Part shown: in pieces, positions 1 through 7,347 of the stretch
How the letters are laid out: the number at the start of each line of letters is the position of its first letter
Numbering within the stretch: position 1 is the first letter of the stretch
Assembly (NCBI RefSeq): GCF_900112575.1
Contig: NZ_FOMH01000002.1
Coordinates: forward strand, 555,667-619,666
DNA from: Flavobacterium phragmitis
GTDB taxonomy: Bacteria > Bacteroidota > Bacteroidia > Flavobacteriales > Flavobacteriaceae
Direction of reading: 5' to 3'
DNA: 64,000 nucleotides
Translations under genes and position numbers: made by a program
The notes under the pieces: model-generated
The model's database searches: none
The model's input: only the letters and a program-made list of their open reading frames with translations
Told to the model about the DNA's origin: nothing

Positions 1-278
1 TTTAAGTATTGCGATGGAACATTATCAATTTCCTGAAATACATATCCAACTTCCGCTTTCCCTGCCAGTTTTTTATTGAATATTTCTTTACATTCTTCCT
101 CTATGTTTTTACTTATGATGAATACGAATTTTCCAAATCCTGCCTGAAGTGCATCGTATATCGAAAAATCCATTATTGTATCTCCTTCCGGCGTAAATGT
201 ATCCAACTGCTTTAATCCTCCATATCGACTTCCAATACCTGCCGCTAAAATCACGAGTGTAGGCTTATTTTTGCTCAT
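1..278 (-). CDS. Nucleotidyltransferase (sugar-phosphate type), partial
   Basis: The gene starts at 278 on the minus strand and runs off the left edge, so only the first 92 codons are visible. Near the N-terminus is LAAGIGSRYGGLKQ, a variant of the GxGxR-type nucleotide-binding loop of the NTP_transferase family, which makes NDP-sugars from sugar phosphates. The next part (GDTIMDFSIYDALQAG) fits the usual second strand and helix. It is divergent from the LacI-type regulator across 317 bp that hold two operator-like palindromes, so that regulator may control it too. The sugar substrate cannot be read from this fragment. Confidence 0.75.
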   Translation of the reverse strand, partial: MSKNKPTLVILAAGIGSRYGGLKQLDTFTPEGDTIMDFSIYDALQAGFGKFVFIISKNIEEECKEIFNKKLAGKAEVGYVFQEIDNVPSQYL

Positions 279-509
279 TTAAATAGTATTATTAATGGGT
301 TACTTTTTTAATTTCTTTTTAGATTTTTGTTTTTTTCAATCTCCTCTTTTGGGAACGTTTTGACGAGATAATAAGTTTTTGAAAACTATCACCATAAATC
401 AAAAAATATATAGATATATCATATTTTTTAAGTTAATATTCTAAAATATCTTATCAATATTCGGCTAAAGTATATATTAATCTTCTATAAAAAAAGAAAA
501 ATATGTTAA

Positions 510-527
510 AATGTGCTCGAACACATT
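510..527. promoter_or_regulatory. LacI-type operator palindrome, site 1
   Basis: AATGTGCTCGAACACATT is an 18-bp near-perfect palindrome. Its core, TGTGCTCGAACACA (512-525), is the exact reverse complement of the core at 4490-4503. It lies between the divergent nucleotidyltransferase and lacI genes, about 55 bp upstream of the likely -7 box of lacI. A central CG within a palindrome is typical of LacI-family operators. Confidence 0.7.
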
Positions 528-531
528 AAAA

Positions 532-547
532 ATGTTATCGAACACAT
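532..547. promoter_or_regulatory. LacI-type operator, site 2 (degenerate)
   Basis: ATGTTATCGAACACAT shares the right half TCGAACACAT with site 1 and has a weaker left half. Its centre is 21 bp, about two helical turns, from that of site 1, so the two could be bound on the same DNA face. Confidence 0.55.
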
Positions 548-581
548 GGAATTTAATATTTTATGCTATCCGTTTTTTATT

Positions 582-589
582 TATATTTG
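582..589 (+). promoter_or_regulatory. -7 promoter box of the LacI-type regulator
   Basis: TATATTTG matches the Bacteroidetes -7 consensus TAnnTTTG exactly. No clear TTG is found at the right distance upstream, so activator help is plausible. It ends 6 bp before the ATG at 596, implying a transcript with little or no leader. Confidence 0.5.
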
Positions 590-595
590 TTTTAT

Positions 596-1636
596 ATGGA
601 AAAAATTTACACAATTAAGGATATAGCAGAACTTGCAGGTGTTTCAAAAGGAACAGTTGATCGTGTTTTGCACAAAAGGGGAAAAGTGTCTGAAGACGCC
701 TTAAAAAAGGTAAATGAAATATTGGACAAGATTGACTATCAGCCTAACTTGATGGCTAGAAGTTTAAAGAAAAAACAAATTTACTCTATTTGTGTACTTA
801 TTCCAGATTCTGCAAATGACCCCTATTGGCAACCTTGTATTGACGGCATAAACGAAGCTAAAAAGGAATTCAAATCTTTTAATGTCAAAATAGAAATCTT
901 TTTATTTGACGCCACCAATACTTCTTCTTTCGTAGAAACCAATAAAAATGTTCTTGATACATCTCCTGATGCTGTTCTATTGGTTCCTCTCTTTCATAAA
1001 GAAGCCATAGAGGCTATTGAAATTTATAATTCAAAAGGAATTATTTCGAGTATTTTTAATAATCAGCTTAAATCCAGCAGTATTAGAAGTTTTGTTGGCC
1101 AGGATTTATTTCAAAGTGGCAGAATTGCAGCAAGATTATTAGACTTACTAATAAAGAAAGGCACAATTGCAATTATTCATATTGACGAAGACTACGAGAA
1201 TGCCATTCACATGCAAGAAAAAGAAAAAGGTTTTAGAGACTATTTTAATAATCTTGGCAATACTGATTTTGAAATTAAAACTTTTAAGGTAAAACATCCA
1301 CAGTTTAAAAGTACCCTCAAAGAATTTTTAGATGAAAATCCAGCTATTGAAGGCCTTTTTGTTACTACTTCAAAAGCGTATCAAGTCGCGAAAATAATTG
1401 CCAAAAAACCAGAAAAGAAAATAGCTCTAATTGGTTACGATTTATTAGAAAACAATCTTGAATATTTAAACAACAAAACTATTGACTTTTTAATTCATCA
1501 AAATCCAAAAAGACAAGCCTATTTAGGAGCTACAAATTTAATTGAGCATTTTATTTTTGAAAAAGAAATAAGTTCTGAAATTCTACTCCCAATTGACATT
1601 ATCAATACTGAAAATGCTAAAGATTACTTTTTATAA
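596..1636 (+). CDS. LacI family transcriptional regulator
   Basis: A DNA-binding regulator with a LacI helix-turn-helix at residues about 4-50 (TIKDIAELAGVSKGTVDRVL, then the hinge-like YQPNLMARSLKKK), followed by a periplasmic-binding-protein-like sensor domain from about residue 55 to the end (346 aa). The frame is open from 563, but the domain begins at the ATG at 596 and the extra N-terminal residues are hydrophobic and unlike LacI proteins, so 596 is chosen. Two operator-like palindromes lie just upstream and two more in front of the beta-helix gene ending its reading at 4244, which suggests autoregulation and control of a small carbohydrate regulon. The ligand is unknown. An 11-bp inverted repeat (1616-1644) overlaps its stop codon. 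Confidence 0.9.
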   Translation: MEKIYTIKDIAELAGVSKGTVDRVLHKRGKVSEDALKKVNEILDKIDYQPNLMARSLKKKQIYSICVLIPDSANDPYWQPCIDGINEAKKEFKSFNVKIEIFLFDATNTSSFVETNKNVLDTSPDAVLLVPLFHKEAIEAIEIYNSKGIISSIFNNQLKSSSIRSFVGQDLFQSGRIAARLLDLLIKKGTIAIIHIDEDYENAIHMQEKEKGFRDYFNNLGNTDFEIKTFKVKHPQFKSTLKEFLDENPAIEGLFVTTSKAYQVAKIIAKKPEKKIALIGYDLLENNLEYLNNKTIDFLIHQNPKRQAYLGATNLIEHFIFEKEISSEILLPIDIINTENAKDYFL

Positions 1637-1674
1637 TCTTTAGCATCTACCTTATTGACCATAAATAAAACAAA

Positions 1675-2310
1675 TTACATTAAGGTTAAAGTACCAAAAG
1701 AACTTGCTATATGAAAATTTGGTGTTTCTGTATGTGGATTTATCCACGAAATCCAAACAGGTTCGTAATCTAAATTAGATTGTTGGATGTATTTAGCTCT
1801 ATAAAGTCCTGCTTCGATTTTATTTCCTTTTATTAAATTGAATTTTTTTAGAGATTCAATACTAATGGCTATTTCAACAGTAAAAAACTCTTTTTGACTG
1901 TTTGATTTTACTTTTAGATGATTTTCAGGCCAATTCCACTCATAATCAAACTGCCTGCCTGGATAAGCAATAAAATCTAATATTCTCGGTTCAGGGTCGA
2001 TTTCTAAACAATAATAAGGATTCAATAAATCATCTTTTTTAAAAAAAATCTCCACTCGATCTGATTTTGCAATACTTTCAACAGAATCATCTGTTTTGTC
2101 AATGTGAATATTTCCATCATATACTTTATATAAAAAGAAAATATGATCCAGATCCCACAAAGCTCTCAATTCAATTTTATCCGGTGTTATAGATTCCCAA
2201 GGAGAAACAAAATCAGTCAAAACTGCCGCATTGTCCCAAATCGGATTATTTCCTAAACCATCTATTTGTAAAATGTTTTTTTCAATTTGGTTTACATTGT
2301 AATTTTTCAT
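1675..2310 (-). CDS. Carbohydrate-binding family 9-like protein
   Basis: A 211-aa protein resembling the CBM9-like domain of Bacteroidetes: an early LGNNPIWDNA (common fold start), RALWDLDHIFFLYKVYDG, then DRVEIFF and YYCLEIDP strands, ending with WISWINPHTETPNFH. These domains bind sugars in a beta-sandwich. No signal peptide is visible, so it may act in the cytoplasm or be exported another way. It is convergent with the LacI-type regulator (38 bp between stops) and lies downstream of the beta-helix gene, separated from it by a hairpin at 2344-2375. The context suggests a role in the same sugar response. Confidence 0.7.
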   Translation of the reverse strand: MKNYNVNQIEKNILQIDGLGNNPIWDNAAVLTDFVSPWESITPDKIELRALWDLDHIFFLYKVYDGNIHIDKTDDSVESIAKSDRVEIFFKKDDLLNPYYCLEIDPEPRILDFIAYPGRQFDYEWNWPENHLKVKSNSQKEFFTVEIAISIESLKKFNLIKGNKIEAGLYRAKYIQQSNLDYEPVWISWINPHTETPNFHIASSFGTLTLM

Positions 2311-2343
2311 TCGAAAAAGGTATGGAATTTTAAAACTAGAAAA

Positions 2344-2375
2344 GGGAGTAAAATAAGAAAATCTCTTTTACTCCC
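2344..2375 (-). terminator. Terminator of the T9SS beta-helix gene
   Basis: Ten-bp inverted repeat GGGAGTAAAA / TTTTACTCCC, followed on the minus strand by TTTTC. It sits just after the stop of the gene at 2391-4244. Confidence 0.6.
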
Positions 2376-2390
2376 TAACAATCTTTTTTA

Positions 2391-4244
2391 TTATTTTAAA
2401 TATATTTTATTATTGCTTATTTCGTTATCGGCATTAATCTGAAGAATAACCAGTTGTGATTTTTTCAAATCAGAAACATTGATTGTTGCTGTATTCATTT
2501 CACTATATTCTTGTTTTAAAAGTACTCGACCGTTTAGATCTGAAACAGAAATTGATGCTGCTTTAATATCTTTTCCAAAATTAATAGTGATTACATCTGA
2601 AGCAGGATTAGGGAAAACAGTAAAAACTGACGCAGTTTCTTCTGTTGTTTTTGCAACAGATCTAGCTGTAGATCCAGTTTGCAATTCCGAGCATCCAATA
2701 TCAATGCGACCATTTCTTTTACGGTTATTATCATCAAAATCTAATGTACCAGAATAAGTTGCATTGTATGTTGGATCACCTTTGTCGGTGGCAAAAGCAC
2801 CTGAGACTAATGAAAAATCAAAAATAGCAGCATTTACAAATCCTGGAAGACCAACTACTGAATTCACATCCTGTCCTGTAGCTGTTGCAAATTGTGCTGC
2901 GTTATAAGATCCTGTTGCTGAACTGCCATTGAAACTAACTCCTGTTAAATCGATTATAAAATCGGTATTATCTTCTCTGTAATACAAATTATAATTGGAA
3001 ACAAAATTTGAAATAGTATAGCCATACGATGCTAGAAATGCTTTTTTGCCAGTTGTAGCGTAAAGGATATTATTTTTAAAAGTAATTCCTGAACTGTTCT
3101 GAAAATGAACTTCACCTCCGTAAATATCAGCAATCGTACTTACGGCAGTGCCTCCAATAGTTGTAACACCATTAATAGTGGCACCTGTTCTATTTTTATA
3201 AAATGTATTATTGAAAATTTTAGTATCACTAACGCTTGTTGTGTAACCACTGCCAATAACACCACCAAAAATTGCTCCGGTTACGACATTATTATAAACT
3301 GAATTATTGTTTACAATATGACCTGTAGATTGACCTCCATTTCCTGTGGCCGTGTTTTGTTCAGCTCCAACAGCAAGTCCCACACCACAATTATAAACTT
3401 CATTTCTTTCTATGGTTACATTTAATGCACCATCTACATAAATACCGGCACTATTTGCTACGGCACTCATACAATCAAAAACTTCATTTGAAGCAATGAT
3501 TCCATTTCTTGCCTGATTATTGCTCGTAGCTCCTGTTGATGTGTAATTTCCTGCCGCCACAATTCCGATATTAGCAATATCGTAAACCGTATTTCCTAAA
3601 ACCGAAAAACCATTTACATTTCCAGTTAAAGTTACTGCTTCTCCCCAGCCTGTAGCACAATTGTTTATTTCACTATTTTCAATTTTTACGTTGGTAATAG
3701 CATAAGTAGCATTTCCTCCATCAACTTTTATCGCATTGGCGACTATACCGCTATTAGCAGGAATCGCAGATAAATTGTTGCTGATCCAGCCAATGTTTTT
3801 TACAATACAATTCTTGATTGTAATGTTGTTTAGATTAGCTGTAGCTCCTGAATTTGCAAGAATCCAAATTCCTTTACTTCCGTTACCAATTTTATTTGAT
3901 ATCGTTAACCCATCAATTGTAACATTACTTGTATTTACAATTCCTAATACGTAAGTATCTGTACTTGTCCAGCCAGATGCATTGATTATTACAGCAGCTG
4001 AACCACTTTTTTGAATTGTTAATGGTTTTCCAACATAAATAGGTCCTGTTACAGGATAAGTACCAGAAAGAACTAATACAGTTCCTCCAGACGGTGCAGC
4101 CTGTACTCCTTTTAATATGGTTTTAAACGGCAAAGTAGCAGTACCTGTACCCGTTGTATCATTTCCGGTTGTAGAGACATATGTCTGCGAAAAACCTTGT
4201 ATAAAGCAAAATAAAATAATAAATGTAATTTTCTTGACTTTCAT
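2391..4244 (-). CDS. Right-handed parallel beta-helix protein with T9SS sorting domain
   Basis: A secreted 617-aa protein. Residues 1-19 are a signal peptide (hydrophobic stretch, then FSQTY). Residues about 20-480 form a Thr/Asn/Gly-rich solenoid with many NVTIDGLTI- and NNITIKNC-like turns typical of parallel beta-helix proteins, the fold of many polysaccharide lyases. It has DIGCSEL, a variant of the DIGAYE motif often seen in this class. Residues about 538-617 are a T9SS type A C-terminal sorting domain (FTVFPNPASDVITINF, ending in KIYLK). Two LacI-type palindromes lie in its 5' region. I see no specific lyase catalytic signature, so enzyme activity is not assigned. Confidence 0.85.
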   Translation of the reverse strand: MKVKKITFIILFCFIQGFSQTYVSTTGNDTTGTGTATLPFKTILKGVQAAPSGGTVLVLSGTYPVTGPIYVGKPLTIQKSGSAAVIINASGWTSTDTYVLGIVNTSNVTIDGLTISNKIGNGSKGIWILANSGATANLNNITIKNCIVKNIGWISNNLSAIPANSGIVANAIKVDGGNATYAITNVKIENSEINNCATGWGEAVTLTGNVNGFSVLGNTVYDIANIGIVAAGNYTSTGATSNNQARNGIIASNEVFDCMSAVANSAGIYVDGALNVTIERNEVYNCGVGLAVGAEQNTATGNGGQSTGHIVNNNSVYNNVVTGAIFGGVIGSGYTTSVSDTKIFNNTFYKNRTGATINGVTTIGGTAVSTIADIYGGEVHFQNSSGITFKNNILYATTGKKAFLASYGYTISNFVSNYNLYYREDNTDFIIDLTGVSFNGSSATGSYNAAQFATATGQDVNSVVGLPGFVNAAIFDFSLVSGAFATDKGDPTYNATYSGTLDFDDNNRKRNGRIDIGCSELQTGSTARSVAKTTEETASVFTVFPNPASDVITINFGKDIKAASISVSDLNGRVLLKQEYSEMNTATINVSDLKKSQLVILQINADNEISNNKIYLK

Positions 4245-4442
4245 AATTTTGACATTTTAGGATTAATAGTTTAAAAAAAATCTATAGTTAAATATTGCAA
4301 TATTTCTATATTCAGTAAAAAAACCTGATTGCTATTTATGTTTTCAAAATCAAAATACAGCATCACTTCAATTAATCTTAATCATTGATTTTAAAACTAT
4401 TATCTATACAAAAAAGCAAACAAAAACTGGCTTATTTCTGAC

Positions 4443-4472
4443 TAAAGTAAATAATGTTTTTTAACCTGCAAC
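4443..4472 (-). promoter_or_regulatory. Probable promoter of the beta-helix gene
   Basis: On the minus strand, TTGTTG is followed after about 19 bp by TACTTTAG, close to the TAnnTTTG -7 box and like the TAATTTAG box of the small-protein genes at 41-42 kb. It would give a leader of about 190 nt. The operator at 4490-4503 lies just upstream of the -33 element. Confidence 0.45.
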
Positions 4473-4489
4473 AAAAAATCAAAAAAATA

Positions 4490-4503
4490 TGTGTTCGAGC
4501 ACA
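4490..4503. promoter_or_regulatory. LacI-type operator palindrome, site 3
   Basis: TGTGTTCGAGCACA is the exact reverse complement of the core of site 1 at 512-525. It lies about 245 bp upstream of the beta-helix start codon, next to the probable -33 box. Confidence 0.7.
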
Positions 4504-4577
4504 AAAAAAATGATAATTTTTATTTTTTGTGATACTTTTCACACATAAAAAATACTAAAAACAATCCAAAAACACAA

Positions 4578-4591
4578 TGTGCTTGAACACA
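4578..4591. promoter_or_regulatory. LacI-type operator palindrome, site 4
   Basis: TGTGCTTGAACACA differs from site 1 by one base. Its centre is 88 bp from that of site 3. The rest of the 4245-4776 gap is AT-rich, with no other recognisable element except the terminator at 4722. Confidence 0.65.
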
Positions 4592-4721
4592 AATAAAAAA
4601 AATACTACATGAATAATTTTTAAGAAGTTTTTCAAAATGACTTTTTTATAAACTACAGTCTATTCACAACTTAAAAGAAAAATTATAAATCTATTTTTAA
4701 ACATAGGTTATATCAAAAAAA

Positions 4722-4749
4722 GGGGCTGTCTCAAAAGTGAGACAGCCCC
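4722..4749 (-). terminator. Strong terminator downstream of the OsmC gene
   Basis: GGGGCTGTCTC, a 6-nt loop, then GAGACAGCCCC: an 11-bp GC-rich stem flanked by A7 on the left and T4 on the right. It can work in both directions, but its position fits the minus-strand operon ending at 4777. Confidence 0.85.
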
Positions 4750-4776
4750 TTTTCTGTAACTTAAAGAATTAAAATA

Positions 4777-5178
4777 TTAGTTCCAGTTAAAACTAATTTT
4801 CTTTTCGATTTCACTGCTTAAACTTAAAAACACCGGGCAAGTCATTGCGGCGCGTTCTAAAATTGTTCTGCTTTTTTCATCGGCATTGCTTTTCATATTA
4901 AAAACAATTTCAATTGCACCAATTCTTCTTGGTTCCGCATTCATAATCTTTGTTACTTCAGCAGTTGAACCTACGAAATCAACTTCTAAATCACGGGCTT
5001 TAATTCCCATAATGGTCATCATGCAGCTTGCTAAAGCGTTTGCAACTGTATCTGTTGGAGAAAAAGCTTCTCCTTTTCCGTTATTATCTAATGGTGCGTC
5101 AGAAATGATTTCGCTTCCTGATTGCACGTGAATTGAACTTGTTCTTAAATCTCCTAAATAGGTTACTTTTGATGTCAT
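4777..5178 (-). CDS. OsmC family protein
   Basis: A 133-aa OsmC/Ohr-fold protein. These are small cytoplasmic dimers, many of which reduce organic peroxides with two cysteines. Both cysteines are present, in LASCMMT (about residue 52) and MTCPVFLSL (about residue 114), the usual two family positions. The ATG overlaps the stop of the upstream LysM gene by one base (TAATG), so translation is probably coupled, and the operon ends at the hairpin at 4722. Whether it is a true peroxidase or a relative such as YhfA is not resolved. Confidence 0.85.
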   Translation of the reverse strand: MTSKVTYLGDLRTSSIHVQSGSEIISDAPLDNNGKGEAFSPTDTVANALASCMMTIMGIKARDLEVDFVGSTAEVTKIMNAEPRRIGAIEIVFNMKSNADEKSRTILERAAMTCPVFLSLSSEIEKKISFNWN

Positions 5179-7253
5179 TAATTTGCTACTTTTAAAGTTA
5201 AGTCACTATCATAATATAAGATGTAAACACCTTTATTAGCGTGTCCTCCATCTTCTTTTCTATAATATTGAAATTTATTATCTACCTGCTGAGTCGTCAT
5301 CAAATCAGCTGTTTCTTGAAATGTTTTTCCTTGCATTAAACGCATCATCGTATCAAAGGTTACGTCAAATCCTCTTGTTGCATAAGTCGTCGGATTTGCT
5401 TTGTTTTTTAGACGATATTGTTTTTCATAAATTAAAACTGGCTGTTCATCGCTTTCACGAGTTACAGAAGGATACATTAATTTTAATTTCACTAAATTAT
5501 CAAAAACAATTTCGTCTGTATCCAATGTGCTATTTGGCTCAAGAATTACAAGCTGAACCTGACACGTTTTTTGAGAATCGAGTAAAGCTTTTATCGTAGC
5601 TTTTACCATCGCTGTATTTCCTGTTTCCATCACAACATAATTCATTCGGCTTGGAATCAGCAGACTTTTTAAATTCGCCACATCCAAACCGCCAGTTTCA
5701 GTTAAAGATGCAAATGCAACTCCTTTCTGATTTTGTTTGATGTAATTGATTACCGACTCTTTCTTCTTGTCTACCACAGCTACAATATTTCCGTTTTTAG
5801 AACGCATATAATCAAAAACAGCATTTCTGATTACGTCATTCGAAGGTATCGTTTGGTACAAATTATCTATCGGATTGGCGCTATCTTTTGACAAAGGCGA
5901 AATTACAGGAACATTATACGAACGAAGCATACTTGCCGCCGTTTCTGCATTACTTTGGTAAAATGGCCCAATTACTGCATCAGCATCTTGAAGTTTCTGA
6001 GTCAAACCTACAACATTCGAAGTAGTTTTGGTTTCTTGCGAATCGTAAATAGCAACATCAATTGGCAATTTCAATGTTTTTGCAGAATCAATCGCCATCA
6101 AAGCTCCAGAATAAAAATCTAAAGTCATATTTAAAAACTTATCGTTTTTAATTCTGTTAGCAGTTCCCGAAGTATCGCTTTGCACTTTAGCCAAATTAAA
6201 AGGAAGCAATAAGACTACTTTTTTACGCTCATTAATACCTCTCTTTTTGGTTAATTCAACAATTTCTGCATTTTCGTTTTCAGTAGATTTTACCTTATCA
6301 ACAATCTTAATTCCGCCGCCAGAGTTTTCTACTGGTTTACCTACAGAAGAATCAGCTGGCTTATCAGTAGGAACTTGTGCTGCAATAATTGGCGCAGGAG
6401 CTATATATCCAGCCGGAACTTTCAAAACCATTCCTTCTTTTACACCTTCAGAAAGTGACGGATTTAATGCCACTAATTCCTCTTGTGATAAATGAAAAAC
6501 TCTTCCTAAACTATAAAAAGTCTCTTTCGGTTTCACCTGATAATCCATATACGTTACCGCTTTTTTAGAAGATTCGACAGGTTTTTTATTTTCAGCAGGT
6601 TTTGCTGTTTCTGTTGCAACATGTTCTGTTTTTGGAGCTGTTCCTTTTATGGTAAGTCTGTAACCAACTGGTAAACTAGAAACAATATCCGGATTGCGTT
6701 TTTCTAATTCTTCTACAGTCATATTGTACTGCTTTGCAATTCTAAATTTTGTTTCTTTTGGCTGAACGTCGTGATAAACATATTTTTCAGCACCTTTTTC
6801 CTTAGCAGGTTTTACTGCAGCTTTTAGAGCAGATCCTTTTGCTGGAATAACCAATTTTTGTCCAATTTGAACACCTATTTTCTCCAAAAACGGATTTGCA
6901 GCTTTTAAAGCTTCATCAGAGATTCCGTATTTTTTCTCGATGCTGTAAAACGTTTCTTTTGGCTGCACTTCATGAATAATCTCTTTTCCTGAAACAACAG
7001 CAGTTTTAGTTTCAGAAACTTCTTTTTTTGCTTCTCCTGCTGCAGTCGGAATCAGTAATACTGTGTTTGGGCTTAAACCTGTTCTCGCATCTGGATTTAG
7101 CTTATAAATGTCATAAGGCGTAACCTTAAATTTTTGAGCAATCTGATTAATAGTTTCACCGCTTGACACTTTATACTTCACCACTTTTTCCTGAGAAAAA
7201 GCACTTGAACTGATAAAGAATACAAGAGACAATAATGTTAAATAGTATTTCAT
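5178..7253 (-). CDS. LysM-repeat protein with periplasmic-binding-like domain
   Basis: A 691-aa exported protein with a signal peptide (residues 1-20, ending SAFSQ). Four LysM domains follow, at about residues 24-69, 92-137, 158-204 and 236-282, each with a YKV/HEV...GETxxxIAxKY...IP pattern that binds peptidoglycan glycan strands. After a Pro/Lys linker, residues about 342-691 resemble a type I periplasmic-binding (ABC amino-acid receptor-like) fold, with LLLPFN, ADAVIGPFYQSN and VPVISPLSKDS. The architecture ties a ligand-binding domain to the cell wall. It is between the second LysM protein and OsmC on the same strand. Confidence 0.85.
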   Translation of the reverse strand: MKYYLTLLSLVFFISSSAFSQEKVVKYKVSSGETINQIAQKFKVTPYDIYKLNPDARTGLSPNTVLLIPTAAGEAKKEVSETKTAVVSGKEIIHEVQPKETFYSIEKKYGISDEALKAANPFLEKIGVQIGQKLVIPAKGSALKAAVKPAKEKGAEKYVYHDVQPKETKFRIAKQYNMTVEELEKRNPDIVSSLPVGYRLTIKGTAPKTEHVATETAKPAENKKPVESSKKAVTYMDYQVKPKETFYSLGRVFHLSQEELVALNPSLSEGVKEGMVLKVPAGYIAPAPIIAAQVPTDKPADSSVGKPVENSGGGIKIVDKVKSTENENAEIVELTKKRGINERKKVVLLLPFNLAKVQSDTSGTANRIKNDKFLNMTLDFYSGALMAIDSAKTLKLPIDVAIYDSQETKTTSNVVGLTQKLQDADAVIGPFYQSNAETAASMLRSYNVPVISPLSKDSANPIDNLYQTIPSNDVIRNAVFDYMRSKNGNIVAVVDKKKESVINYIKQNQKGVAFASLTETGGLDVANLKSLLIPSRMNYVVMETGNTAMVKATIKALLDSQKTCQVQLVILEPNSTLDTDEIVFDNLVKLKLMYPSVTRESDEQPVLIYEKQYRLKNKANPTTYATRGFDVTFDTMMRLMQGKTFQETADLMTTQQVDNKFQYYRKEDGGHANKGVYILYYDSDLTLKVAN

Positions 7254-7347
7254 AATATGGCTTAAAACAATTTAATTTCTAATTTAAAAATATCTCACAG
7301 ATTTATCCAAAAGCAAAATTCGAGCCGTTTGTTATTTCATTCAAAAA

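Noticed and set aside
9..215. 68-codon plus-strand frame at the left edge
   Set aside because: It is the antisense of the partial nucleotidyltransferase, whose family motif is clear on the minus strand.
2479..3954. Several plus-strand frames within the beta-helix gene
   Set aside because: They are opposite a protein with a signal peptide, solenoid repeats and a T9SS domain, and are products of its repetitive composition.
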